From NCBI GenBank assembly GCA_039583875.1, contig CM077164.1, positions 67,549,628 through 67,613,627 of the forward strand: a DNA stretch of 64,000 bases, written 5' to 3'. The translations under genes were made by a program, and so were the position numbers. The notes below the pieces were generated by a model. That model did no database searches. It was given only the letters and a program-made list of their open reading frames with translations, and had not been told where the DNA came from. Source of the stretch: Platanthera guangdongensis (Eukaryota > Streptophyta > Magnoliopsida > Asparagales > Orchidaceae). Shown here in pieces: positions 52,661-62,885 of the stretch (position 1 is its first letter; each line of letters opens with the position of its first letter).

Positions 52661-53878
52661 AACGGGGCGTGTCCCCGGGTCCAGGTTGAGGCGGTGGCAG
52701 GCCACATCCGCGTCAACCCCCGGCATCTCTGCGGCGTTCCAAGCGAAGATGTCCACGTTCTTCTGGATGCACGCCAGCATCCTGTCTTGGTCCTCCGGGG
52801 TCAGACCCCCATTGACGTGGATCTTCTCCATACTGCCTCCACGGGTGAGCACCTCCAGCTCCACCACTTCTTCCGCAGCCTCTAGCCTGGACTGCTTTCC
52901 CCATTTCTCAGCATCCCCTTCCTCCGAAACGGGAACCTCTACCTCAATCTCTTCATCTACGGCCATCACTTCGGCCACTTCCAGATCTCCTGCCGCCTCT
53001 GCCTCTACACAGTTCATCTCCAGCTCCTCCCCTCCTGCTTCCTGCTCAGCCTCCTCCATCCTTCGCCCCATCTCCTCGGCTCCCTCCTGCCAGGAGATGG
53101 TGTTCAACGCAGTGACATAACACTCCCACGCCACGTTTAGGTCCCCCCTGACCCTGACCTGGATCCCCTCAGCGTTGAACTTCAAGCATTGATGGAAGGA
53201 CGAGGGGACGCAGCGGAAGGCGCTGATAAGGGGCCTCCCGAAGATGGCGCTGTAGCTGCTGGGGGCGTCAACAATTACGAACCTGCAGTTCCTGGGCTGC
53301 CCCCCCCAAGGTAACATGGAGGCCTACTCCTCCCTCCACTTCCTTCCACTCTCCTAAAAACCCGAACAAGGGTCTATCCGAGGCCAGCACCCTCTTTGCC
53401 TCCACCTTCATCGCGTCAAAAGCCTTTTTGAAGATGACATTGACGGAGCTCCCGTTGTCAACGAGGATCCGAGAGATGGTGAAATTCTCGATGGCTGCCT
53501 TGATGACCAGCGCATCACAGAATGGATCCTCGTGATCTGGCATGTCGCTTCTGGAGAAGGTGATCCTCTCCTCCGGGGGTGGGGTCTGGGAAGTGGAGGC
53601 AACGCTCCGGTGGTACATGGTGTGGAGGCTCGTCTTGTGGGAAGCCTCGACCCCCACCTCCCTGTGGATCACTCTGATCCCTCCTCGGGTTCCAACATCC
53701 ACCCAGTCCTCGCAACGATCCTCCTCCGTCCGAGGAAGGACCTCCTCAATCCTCACTTCTTGTCATCCCTGCTGCTGCTGCTGCTCCCTATTTCCTCTCA
53801 TCTCAAGAAATTCTGGGCACGTGGCTGTTGCGTGCCCCTCCTCCTGATGGAAGTCGCAATAGGGCAACTCCACCCTCA
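52661..53878 (-). pseudogene. Tat-like gag zinc finger and aspartic protease
   Basis: From about 53878: YCDFHQEEGHATATCPEF, the Tat-type zinc finger, then Gln-rich sequence and a stop near 53765. The protease has the active site RILVDNGSSVNVIF and FLGEWKEVEGGVGLHVTLGG; after a frame change near 53300 it continues FVIVDAPSSYSAIFGRPLIS. A long acidic linker (EEAEQEAGGEELEMNCVEAE) leads to HRLNLDPGTRPVQ at the RT entry, then stops near 52655. It matures Gag-Pol in active relatives. Confidence 0.87.
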
Positions 53879-55049
53879 CTTCTCTCCTCCTCCTCCTCAT
53901 CATTCCACTCCTTGTCCCCAAGGCTATGGCCATTGCCTCCTCTTGATCGGGGAGCCGGGGCCTTTGGGCCTGCCTCTAGCCTGGAGGGTGGAACTGATCT
54001 TGCCTCCCCTGGTAGTGATCCCTTCCGTGGTATCCCCTCTGTGGCCCCTGCCCTTACCACTCAGGTCTCCATCCCAGTCGACGGTCGGGCTCCTAACGCC
54101 CCCACCTTGGCTGTTGCTGCCATTGGAGCTGCCTTTGCTCCCTCTGCCGAGGATCTCCTCTTCTCTCCTCCTGTCCTTTCCCTCCTCTTGACTACTTCTC
54201 TTCCTCTGTGGCCCACTTGGCCAGCTTCCTCGCAAACTCCGAGTTCGACGCCTCCCCGTCAACTTCTCTTGCCGCCCTCTCCATCAGCTCCTCATAGGAG
54301 GGGGGGGGGGGAACTCTCTTCAGCTCCATACGGAAGAACCCCTGATGTAGGCCAAGGGTAATGGCCATCATCAGACTATGGCCCGGCATCTCCTGAACCT
54401 GTGTAACCTCCTCCTAGAACCGGTCCACGTAGCTTCCCAACGTCTCGTTCACCCCCTGCTTGATGTGGAACAGGGACTCAGACTCCTTCTTCCTCTTCTT
54501 CGAGGTAGTGAACCTCAGCATGAACCCCCGGCGCAGGTCCTCGAAGTAGTAGATGGAGCTGGCCGGTAGCTGATGGAACCAATCCCTTGCCTTCTCCCTG
54601 AGGGTGATAGCGAAGAGTCGGCATTTGAATCCGTCCGACATCTGACGGATGGTGACTACGTCTTCGAACCATTGAACATGCTGGACTGGGTCTCCCTTCC
54701 CGGTGTAGTAGGACATCTCGGGTTCCCTGAACCCATCTGGAACTGGAGCTGAGGAGACCAGCTCGCTGAAAGGACTGCCTCCCCCCACTGGGCGAGCCGG
54801 CGAGTCTCGCGAGCCCAGCTCGCCGAACCGGCCTCGGCCTGCCGAGCCGGGAAAGAGCTCGCGCCCGGGGAGCTCGCACCCCCGGCCGTCCTCGGCCACC
54901 TCCTTCCCAGCTCGCCTGCAGGGAGCGTCCTCGCCCAAAGAGGGGGCGACCGCGATTTGGACTGCCGGAGTCGAGCAATCGGCCCGCGTGCCGAGTGCGA
55001 ACTTGACGAGGCTCAGCACCTCGTTCCTGAATTCTTCCAACATCCCCAC
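53879..55049 (-). pseudogene. Tat-like gag
   Basis: ATG at 55049 (MGMLEEFRNEVL). A Gly/Arg/Ser-rich region is followed by the retrotransposon gag core: EMSYYTGKGDPVQHVQWFED, RLFAITLREKARDWFHQLPA, YFEDLRRGFMLRFTTSKKRK and ESLFHIKQGVNETLGSYVDR. A TAG at about 54413 follows immediately, then EMPGHSLMMAITLGLHQGFF and SEFARKLAKWATEEEK to a stop near 54192. Beyond that the sequence is basic and low-complexity in shifting frames up to the zinc finger. A G run (54300-54311) may mark slippage. Confidence 0.85.
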
Positions 55050-55156
55050 CGTGGCGAGAGGCGGGGGGGGGGGGGGGGCGGCGAGTTCGGTCTGTCAGAT
55101 CCCTGTCCTCCTGTCATCGAACTCGCTGAAGCTTTTCTGCGCTGACCACTCTCCAC

Positions 55157-55172
55157 ACTCATCGCACCAAAA
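55157..55172 (-). promoter_or_regulatory. primer-binding site region of the Tat-like element
   Basis: Minus-strand TTTTGGTGCGATGAGTG directly after the LTR end TTTCAACA. It has the position of the primer site; the tRNA used cannot be told from this alone. Confidence 0.55.
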
Positions 55173-55868
55173 TGTTGAAACCGATTTCTCGATCTCTTGT
55201 GGAGTTCGACCCTTGGGGAAGGGGTGGTCTCGCTCCTACTTCACTCCTGCAAGAAAAACAACAAAGAAAACAAGGAGAAACCAACCCAAGGGCTCGGCGG
55301 GGAGGTCCCACCACAAACCCGGAAGATCTCAGAGCGCTTCCCCTCCTTAGCCAGAAGCTGAGCTAAGGTACCCTGAGAAAGCACTTGAAAACTGGAGCAC
55401 GAAGGCACAGGAAGCATGCATTCTGGGGTACCCCTTGGGTCCTATTTTAAGTTTTTAGAATATGGACTGCCAATAACCAAAAGAACTGACCTGAAATTAA
55501 CAGAAAACCCTTGGTTGGGTCTGCCAACAGCCAAACTCCGCTGTTTTGAAGGGATATGGGCAGACCAGCGGGGGCAAAATGGTAAAAAGTACCTCATTCA
55601 TCCAGGCGAGCTGGGGAGCTTTGACCACCTCGGCAGGTCCTGCTCGCCTACTGTTGTCGAGTTCCACAGCCAGGGTGCGAGCTGGGGCTAGCTCGGCGGA
55701 TGCCGAGCTCATGGTCGGCGAATTCCAATCTCCGATCGACGGTCGCCGATCTCTGGTCGACGAATGCCGAGCTCTGGCTTGGCTTCCCTGCTGCCGAGCT
55801 CGCCTACTGTCTCCAACCTGATCTGTTAGGTTCCTCACAGCCTTGCTCGCCGAACACGGGGTTGTACA
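55173..55868 (-). repeat. 5' LTR of the Tat-like element
   Basis: 696 bp partner of 5995-6697, ending GTTGTACA next to the AATGG duplication at 55869-55873. Confidence 0.93.
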
Positions 55869-55873
55869 AATGG
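55869..55873. other. target-site duplication AATGG, right copy
   Basis: Pairs with 5990-5994. Confidence 0.9.
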
Positions 55874-56662
55874 AAAAGTTGAAATTTTAATTTTTGAAAG
55901 GTTTTATTTTTTGCTTTGTTGAGAAATACTTTTTGTTTTTTTAATTTTTATTTGTTCTTTTTATGTGTTTTTGGCATAACCTAAGTGTAAAAAAGTAGAT
56001 GTTTTAATTTTTAGGTAACCTTCATTTCTCTTTAATTTGTGTGTGTAAGTGTATGAGTTAGGTTTTCATTTTGTCATTTCAACTTTCATGTTGTGTGTGT
56101 GAGTGTATGAGGATAGTGTTTGATGCTTTCTTCAATTATATAGAGGGCGTTTTGTGTAGGAGATAAATTTTAATGCTTGCTTTTATGCTTTCTTCAATTA
56201 TGTAGAGTGTGTGTCTGTAGGAGATAAATTTTCATGCTTTATTTTATCGCTTTCATGAAATTATGTAGAGTGCGTTGTGTGTAGGAGATAGTTTTATTGC
56301 TTTCTTTTAATTCGTGTAGTGTGTGTGTGTGTGTGCACGCATTTATTTTTTCCCACTCGTTAAGAGTTAAATGGCGTGCTTTTATTTCCCGCCTACTCTT
56401 TTGAGTAAAACTTGTAATTTTCTTTTTTTCTTTTCCACCTACTAGTTAAGAGTTAAATAGCGCGCCCTTATTTCCCGCCTACTCGTTCGAGTAGGACTTG
56501 TAATTTTTCTTTTTTTTGTAACTTAGTTCTTTTTGTTTATTTATAATTTGAAGTGTGTGTGAGTTCTCATTTTATCTAACTTTTTAAGCTTTCTCAATGT
56601 TTGTTATTTTCATGTCTTTTTCTTTTAAAACTTTAGCGCTTAATTACGAACTCGCGCATCAT
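55874..56662 (+). repeat. Athila-like LTR, right half
   Basis: AT-rich continuation of 4786-5994 after the nest, with repeated AGTGTGTGTAGGAGATAAATT phrases (56080-56310) and two copies of a 65-bp phrase around ACTCGTTAAGAGTTAAAT (56355-56510). It probably ends CGCGCATCA near 56662. Rejoined, the LTR would be about 2.0 kb. Confidence 0.5.
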
Positions 56663-56930
56663 CAAATTATAAAATCGTCCCCATACCGATGTGTGGCTAA
56701 TCTTTATTAGCCTCGGCATCGAAGTGCATTGGGACATTTAAAATAATTTGAAATAATTAAAGTTCTTAATTTTCACTTTAATTTTAGGACTTAAGGTTTA
56801 CCCCGGGTTAACGACGCGTAGGACCACAAATCGATGTGTGGGCCCTGTTTCCGTTATCCATACGCTAGCTAGCCGAGAGGCCTTGCGTATGGACAGATCA
56901 CCCCTGGGTAAAGAGAGTTGCGTGCATACC
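56663..56930. other. unclassified sequence between LTRs
   Basis: Contains the palindrome-like CACCGATGTG/CATCGAAGTGC words and TACCCCGGGTTAACGACGCG. It could be the start of the internal region of the element owning the preceding LTR, but no primer site or coding sequence is recognised. Confidence 0.4.
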
Positions 56931-57075
56931 TGTTGGGTACATTGGTCAAATGTACCTGATTTGAAGAAGCCTCACCTAACTCAATGATATACATCATAGT
57001 GTATTTGATGTTTGTTTGAGTTACTTGTGCAGGTTAGGAATACACTGGACTGAAACTAAAAATTCTAAGTCCATG

Positions 57076-58010
57076 TGTCGACACCCAGAGGGAAAGTGTC
57101 GACACTTGAGAAAGCTTGTGTCGACACCCAGACAAGCAGTGTTGACACTTGGAGTCATTGTGTCAACACCTGGGAAGAAGAGTCGACACCAGTCAGAAAG
57201 TGTCGACACTTGGAGCTGTGTCGACACTCAGTGTAGAAGAATGCAGAAAAGCTGTGTCGACACTTAGCAGAAGTGTCGACACCTATAAGAGCTGAGTCAA
57301 CACCAGAAAGTGTCGACACTTGAAGTAAGTGTCGACACTCAGCAAAAGTCTGCAGAATCTAAGTACAAGTGTCGACACTCAACACAATGTGTCGACACTA
57401 TGCAGAAGAGTCAGCACTTAAAGTAAGTGTCGACACCCAGCACAATGTGTCGACACTTAGCTAAAGACTCAGTATTTGAAGTAAGTGTCGACACTCAGCA
57501 CAATGTGTCGACACACAACCAGAGGAGTCAACACTTGAAGAAAGTGTCGACACTCAGCACAATGTGTCGACACTTAGTTGAAGACTCTACACTTGAAGAA
57601 AGTGTCGACACAAGGAGCTGTGTCGACACTTAGCAAAGAACAGAAAAGTTACAAAATATTCTAAGTACAAGTGTCGACACTAAAGGAATGTGTCGACACT
57701 CAGCTGAAGAAACAAGATTGAAGACTTGTGTCGACACCAAGAAGCAGTGTCGACACTTGACAGTTTCTACACATAAAGTTGTGTCGACACAAAGGAGTTG
57801 TGTCGACACTTAAAAGAATACAGTTGCAGAATGAAGTACAAGTACTTGTGTCGACACTCAATTTCAGTGTCGACACATGCAGAAGAATCTGTGTCGAGAC
57901 ATACAAGGAATTGTGTCGACACCTTGTAGACTTGTGTCGACACTTACACAATATGTGTCGACACTTGGCCTATAAGTGTCGACACTTAAGAACAGAAAGT
58001 CTCGACACTA
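57076..58010 (+). repeat. GTGTCGACAC palindrome array in Sirevirus D LTR
   Basis: About 30 exact or one-off GTGTCGACAC in U3 upstream of the TATA box, again mostly in pairs about 20 bp apart (for example 57431 and 57449). Low-complexity translations such as repeated VDT or CRHL are by-products. Confidence 0.94.
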
Positions 58011-58142
58011 TCTGACAGTTAGAGAAATTTCAAGAAGTGACTGGTTGACATGACAGCTGCCGATCCAGCCGGTCTACATCAACTGTCAGAGATATCAGAA
58101 GTCTGTTATGAACCGGACCAGCCGGTTACCATAAAGGAAGCC

Positions 58143-58150
58143 TATAAATA
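58143..58150 (+). promoter_or_regulatory. TATA box of Sirevirus D LTR
   Basis: CCTATAAATAGGC, conserved with the Sirevirus B LTRs. Confidence 0.8.
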
Positions 58151-59041
58151 GGCATCCATAGTTTACAGAAACTGTTGTTGAAAAGATTGTTGAGATAATA
58201 TAGAAGTGGTTGAAAAAGTTTTTACAGAGAGAGTTCAGATCTTTGTAAAAGTGGTATATTGAGTATCAACACAAGAAGATCTTGCTGTGCATCAGCAGAT
58301 CTAAGAAGTTGGAGAGAGAGAGCTCCAACCAAGTATTCAGTCTTTGGAACTAAGGCTGAGAAGAAGAATTCAGAGTCATCTGGATTTCAAGAAGCAGAGG
58401 TCAAGGAACAACTGCAGAAGATTCAGACTAATTCAGTTCTAATCAAGAAGCTTTGAAGGAAGCTAAGTCAGTTTGGATCTAACTGAGTTCTTCCAAGAAC
58501 TCTTCAAGAATCTCTCAACTCCTCTCCTATTTTCTGAGTTGTAGAGTTAACTATTGTACTTTCTATTTTAACTTGTAGGATCCATTGGATCTGAGAGAAT
58601 TGTAAGCCTATTTTATAAAGGCTGAGGGTAGGGCTTGGTTGCCTGAGTGTAGGAGTTGAAGAACTCTGAGTGTAGGCCTTAATTGGCTGAGTGTAGGCCT
58701 GGGTGGCTGAGTGTAGGCCTTTTGGCTGAGTGTAAGGCTTTGGGCCTGAGGTAGGAACCTAGTTTGGTTCTGAGTTAGTGGAGAAGTTTGGCCGAATCTA
58801 GTACACTGCTAGATAGGCGAAGGGGGAAAGTGGATGTACCCAAAGATTGGGGAACCACTATAAATTAGTGTGTCTGCTGTGGTGTGCTGTGCTGTGCTGT
58901 GGATTATTGTTTGATTTCTGTAATTGCTGTTAGCTGTAGTAATCTGTGAAATAATTGTTGTGCTGCCAACAAAGTTTTAAAAAAGGTTTAGGTCACCTAT
59001 TCACCCCCCCCCCTCTAGGTGTTTAGGTACCATATCTTTCA

Positions 59042-59059
59042 AGTGGTATCAGAGGGAGG
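59042..59059 (+). promoter_or_regulatory. primer-binding site of Sirevirus D
   Basis: AGTGGTATCAGAGGGAGG after the LTR; initiator-tRNA-Met type. Confidence 0.87.
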
Positions 59060-59146
59060 TTCCTCAAAAAGGACTAACTGTCTGAGGAGATCCAGTTTGG
59101 CAGATTCAGTATAAGTCAAGAAACAGTTTCAAGAAAATCAAGAAAC

Positions 59147-61185
59147 ATGGGGTCTTCAGAGAATCACAAGGAATTGGGTTCAATGAAACTGCCCATTTGC
59201 AGAAAGGAGATTTTTGGAATCTGGAAAGAAAGGGTAAGGCTGTTCATGGAGGCCTCTGACCCTAGGATCTACATCACAGTCAAGGAAGGGCCTTATGTGC
59301 CCATGAAGATTTCAGTCTTGGATGCTACACAGAGAACTCCAAAGGATTTTTCTGAGATGACCAAGGATGAGATTGTCCTAGCTACAATGGACAAAAGGGC
59401 AAAGAACATCATAGTTAGTGCAATTGATGATGCCACCTTCCAGAACCTTATTCACTGTAAAACAGCAAAAGAAATGTGGGATACCCTCATTGTCTACATG
59501 GAAGGTTCTGAAGAAGTAAGACAAGATAGGAAATCCTTGCTTAATCAAGAATATGAGAGCTTTAGGCAAGGAAGAGGAGATAGCATCACTGAATGCTACA
59601 AAAAGTTCTACAGAATTGTTAATGAACTCATGTCCTATGGAAGGGAGTTCACAAACTATGAATTGAATGATAAGTTCTTGAGGTCCCTAACCAAAGATTG
59701 GGACACTAAGATCTGTGCCATCAGAGAAATGGCAAAGTTGGGAGAAATTCCTCCTCCCACACTGTTTGGCAAGTTGTTATCTTATGAGATGCAATTGTCA
59801 GTAAGAAAAGAGGAGGAAAAGTCAACAAGGACTGAACACAGGGAAAGGACTGTTGCCTTTAAGTCAGAAGTACCTAGAAAGAACAGGACTAAGTCATCAA
59901 CTCCTCCTCCAGAGGTAGTTGAATCAGAATTCTGATGAGTCTGTTAGCACTAAATCTACAAGCAGTGAAAGTGATGAAGACTTTGCTGCATTTACCAGAC
60001 ATTTTCAGAAATTCCTGAAGAAGAAACAGTGGAAGTCCAGACCTTCTTTTTCCAAAGGGAAAGAAGTTCAGTATCAGGAGAAGAAGCCTTCAAAGAAGGA
60101 CAAGCAAAGGACAAAGACTAGCAAGGCAACTGGGTCTAAGATTGTGTGTTACTGCTGCAATAGACAGGGTCATGTAATTGCAGATTGTCCTGAAAGAAGG
60201 AAAGAATCCAGTGACAAAAAGAAGACTCACTTCAAAGGAAAGAAGGAGAAGTCCTTTGTTGCAAAGAATGAGAAGACTCTTTCAGACATTTCTTCTTCAG
60301 ACACTGAGACAGATGCTGAAGCCTATATAGGGCTATTTGCTGAAGAAGAAGAAGAGTTTATGCAGATCATGGAATCAATCTATGAACAAGAAGAGGTTCA
60401 GTGCCAAGGAATGATGGCATTGACTGAAAGTACCAAAATCCTGGAGCAGCCAGGACCTAGTCAGGTACAAAGTCTAACTTAAGTTCAGATTCCAGTTCTA
60501 GTTCAGAGTCAGAATCATCTTCATCAAGTGATGGAAGTGATTCTGAATCTGAGGGAGATATTCATCAGCTCTTAGATGAATACCAAGTACTGTTGCAAGC
60601 CTATAAGAAAAGCAAGATCCTAGCCAAAAGTCAGGCAAAGGAGATTGCTGATCTCAAGGCAGCTGCAACAGATTTTGAGAAGGAGTATGATCAAAAACTG
60701 AATGAAGTAGCCAGGCTGAAACACATTACTGTGATTCAGATGGGTACTATTACATTTAAAAATGATCAAATTAAGTTGCTGGAGATCAATCTCCAGAAGG
60801 AAAAAGAGCTAGTTGCTAGGTTTTCAAAACCTAAATCAGTGCTACCCTTGATTGATGAATTTGTTCATCATAAAGGAAAGGCTGGATTGGGTTTTGTTAA
60901 GCTGTGAGGACTGTTCAGGATCAGTCCAAGTCCAAGGGCAAAGCCCCAACATTCAACAAGGCTGCTGTAGTCAAGACAGCAAAGGTTGTACCTAAGCAAA
61001 GGTACAACAAGTTTGAATGCTGGTGTTGTGGCAAGGTTGGCCACTTTGCCTTGGATTGTTGGCACAATGCCAGTGCCAAGTTGAGTAGCAAGTTACCTGT
61101 TGGAAAGCCAGCAGGTAGCTATGTCAAATTGCAAACTAACAATCACCAAGGACCCAAGTTTACTTTGGGTTCTAAGGTTCATTAA
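59147..61185 (+). pseudogene. Sirevirus D gag (frameshifted)
   Basis: ATG at 59147 (MGSSENHKEL). The capsid-like region is open to about 59930, where a one-base change shifts the frame (VVESEF then stop; coding resumes as NSDESVSTKS). Knuckle 1 is CYCCNRQGHVIADC. A second shift at about 60470 and a third at about 60900 follow. Knuckle 2 is CWCCGKVGHFALDC. It ends KVH, TAA (61183-61185), in frame with the protease as in copy B. Alignment by eye to copy B leaves no doubt about identity. Confidence 0.92.
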
Positions 61186-62885
61186 TTTGTTTTGCAGGTG
61201 AATCCAAGTGGCCATACCCCTACATGGTACTTGGATAGTGGATGTTCCAGACACATGACTGGAACTAGGGGACTACTGAAGGACTACATCCCAATCAAAA
61301 ATGGTCCAAAGGTGACCTTTGGTGGTTCTGAAAAAGGAATCATCAAAGGGTTTGGTAACATTTCTTCTAACCTTGTTACCATTACTCAAGTGGCTTATGT
61401 TAAAGGTTTGAAACACAACCTCATTAGTATAAGTCAATTAAGTGATGTAGGGTATGACATCTCATTTGTTAAAAATGGTTGTCATATCAAGAGGTCAAGT
61501 GATCAAGAGATCATTTTGACTGGATATAGAAAGAGAAATGTCTACTGCTTAGACATTATGGTTGAGAACAATTGTTCTCCAGTTTGTCTTGTAGCTGATG
61601 AGACAGTCTCTCAATGTGTCAAATGGCACAAGAGGCTTGCTCATCTTAATTACAAGACTATTGGCAAACTCTTTAGTAAAGAGTTAGTGAGGAATGGTCC
61701 TCAAGTTAAGTGTGTCAAAGATGGCATTTGCTCAGCTTGTCAAAAGGGCAAGCAGACTAAATCCACCTTTAGAAGCTTAGACAACAAAGATGCTGTGAGG
61801 TGTTTATACCTCTTGCATATGGATCTATTTGGTCCAATGCCAGTTCACAGCTTAGGTAGGAAGGTCTACACCTTTGTAGTTGTTGATGACTACTCAAGGT
61901 TTTCCTGGGTGTTCTTCTTAAAGCAGAAATCTGAAACACCTAGTGTCTTCTATAGTTTTGTTAAGCAAATTCAGAATGAATTGAACTGTACAGTGGTCAA
62001 AATTAGAAGTGACCATGGTACTGAGTTTCAGTCTGAAAGCATGACAAAGCTGTGTGAAGACTATGGGATATTTCAAGAATTCTCTTCACCTAGAACACCT
62101 CAGCAAAATGGCATTGCTGAAAGGAAAAATAGGACCTTGATAGAGGCTGGTAGAACCCTATTAAGTGATTCATCACTGCCAGAATATTTCTGGGCTGAAG
62201 CAGTTAACACTGCATGCCATGTGATAAATAGGGCTACCATCACTAAAAGGTTAAACAAGACCCCCTATGAAGTAGTGAAAGGCAGGAAACCAAATATGTC
62301 CTATTTTAGGATCTTTGGTTGTAAATGCTTCATACTTAACAATGGGAAGTCTTACTTAACTAAGTTTGCTGCCAAGTCCCAAGAGGGAGTGTTTGTTGGG
62401 TACAGCAATAATAGTAAGGCTTATAGAGTCTACAACTTGACCACACAAGTTGTAGAGGAGTCTGTGCATGTAGTTTTTGATGAAACACAACTAATTAACA
62501 ATGAAGTTGTCTAGTAGTGTGTGCAGCCCTACAGGTCTTACTAAGAAGATGGACAAGCTAACCATAGAAGATGTACCTGCTGCAAGACAGCAAGTAGAAG
62601 AAGATGGTTTATGTCCAGGGGGAGAACTACATGTGCAAGGAGCTGTAGAAGTACAAGGAACTCAGCTTGATGAAGATGCTGAAGAAGTTCAACCAGAAGT
62701 AAGGATGCCTCCAGCCAACAGGCATCTAAGAGATCATCCAGTAGAGCTGATCATTGGAGATCCAAGACAAGGTGTTCAGACAAGGAGCAGAAATCAGAAT
62801 GCTATAGTATATTCAAGTTTTTCTGTCTCAAATAGAACCAAAGAAATTTGAAGAAGCTATACAAGATCCACAGTGGACTGAAGCA
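61186..62885 (+). pseudogene. Sirevirus D protease-integrase and linker
   Basis: From after the TAA: protease WYLDSGCSRHMTG, integrase zinc domain WHKRLAHLNY...CSACQKGK, core MDLFGPMP, KIRSDHGTEF and QQNGIAERKNRT with the full catalytic set, YFRIFGCKCFILN. Open to about 62514, where a shift gives a stop after INNEVV; the linker continues in another frame (SVCSPTGLTKKMDKL, HLRDHPVELIIGDPRQGV) until a further shift near 62815. The integrase domain itself is undamaged. Confidence 0.92.

Larger units (their letters stand above)
5995..55868 (-). mobile_element. Tat/Retand-like Ty3/gypsy element with nested insertions
   Basis: Two about 700-bp LTRs (5995-6697, 55173-55868) enclose minus-strand gag-protease-RT-RNase H-integrase (55049 to 49660), a 145-bp tandem repeat (48571-49590), and two plus-strand ORFs (8288-48041 split, and 6879-7897). 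The AATGG TSD proves both ends belong to one insertion. A zinc finger of the form CDFHQEEGHATATC, a second RNase H-like domain, antisense ORFs and a tandem repeat near the 3' end are established features of Tat-lineage elements such as Retand and Grande. Without the nested DNA (9872-47445) the element would be about 12 kb. LTRs differ by roughly 5-7% by eye, more than any inner layer, as expected for the outermost insertion. Confidence 0.9.
56931..59041 (+). repeat. 5' LTR of Sirevirus D
   Basis: TGTTGGGTACATTGG...CATATCTTTCA, 2111 bp. Palindrome array 57076-58010, then TATAAATA at 58143-58150, a GAGTGTAGGCCT simple repeat (58620-58740) and a C run near 59006. Confidence 0.94.

Noticed and set aside
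53532..54361. Plus-strand Leu/Pro-rich ORFs
   Set aside because: Shadow frames opposite the Tat-like gag-protease region.
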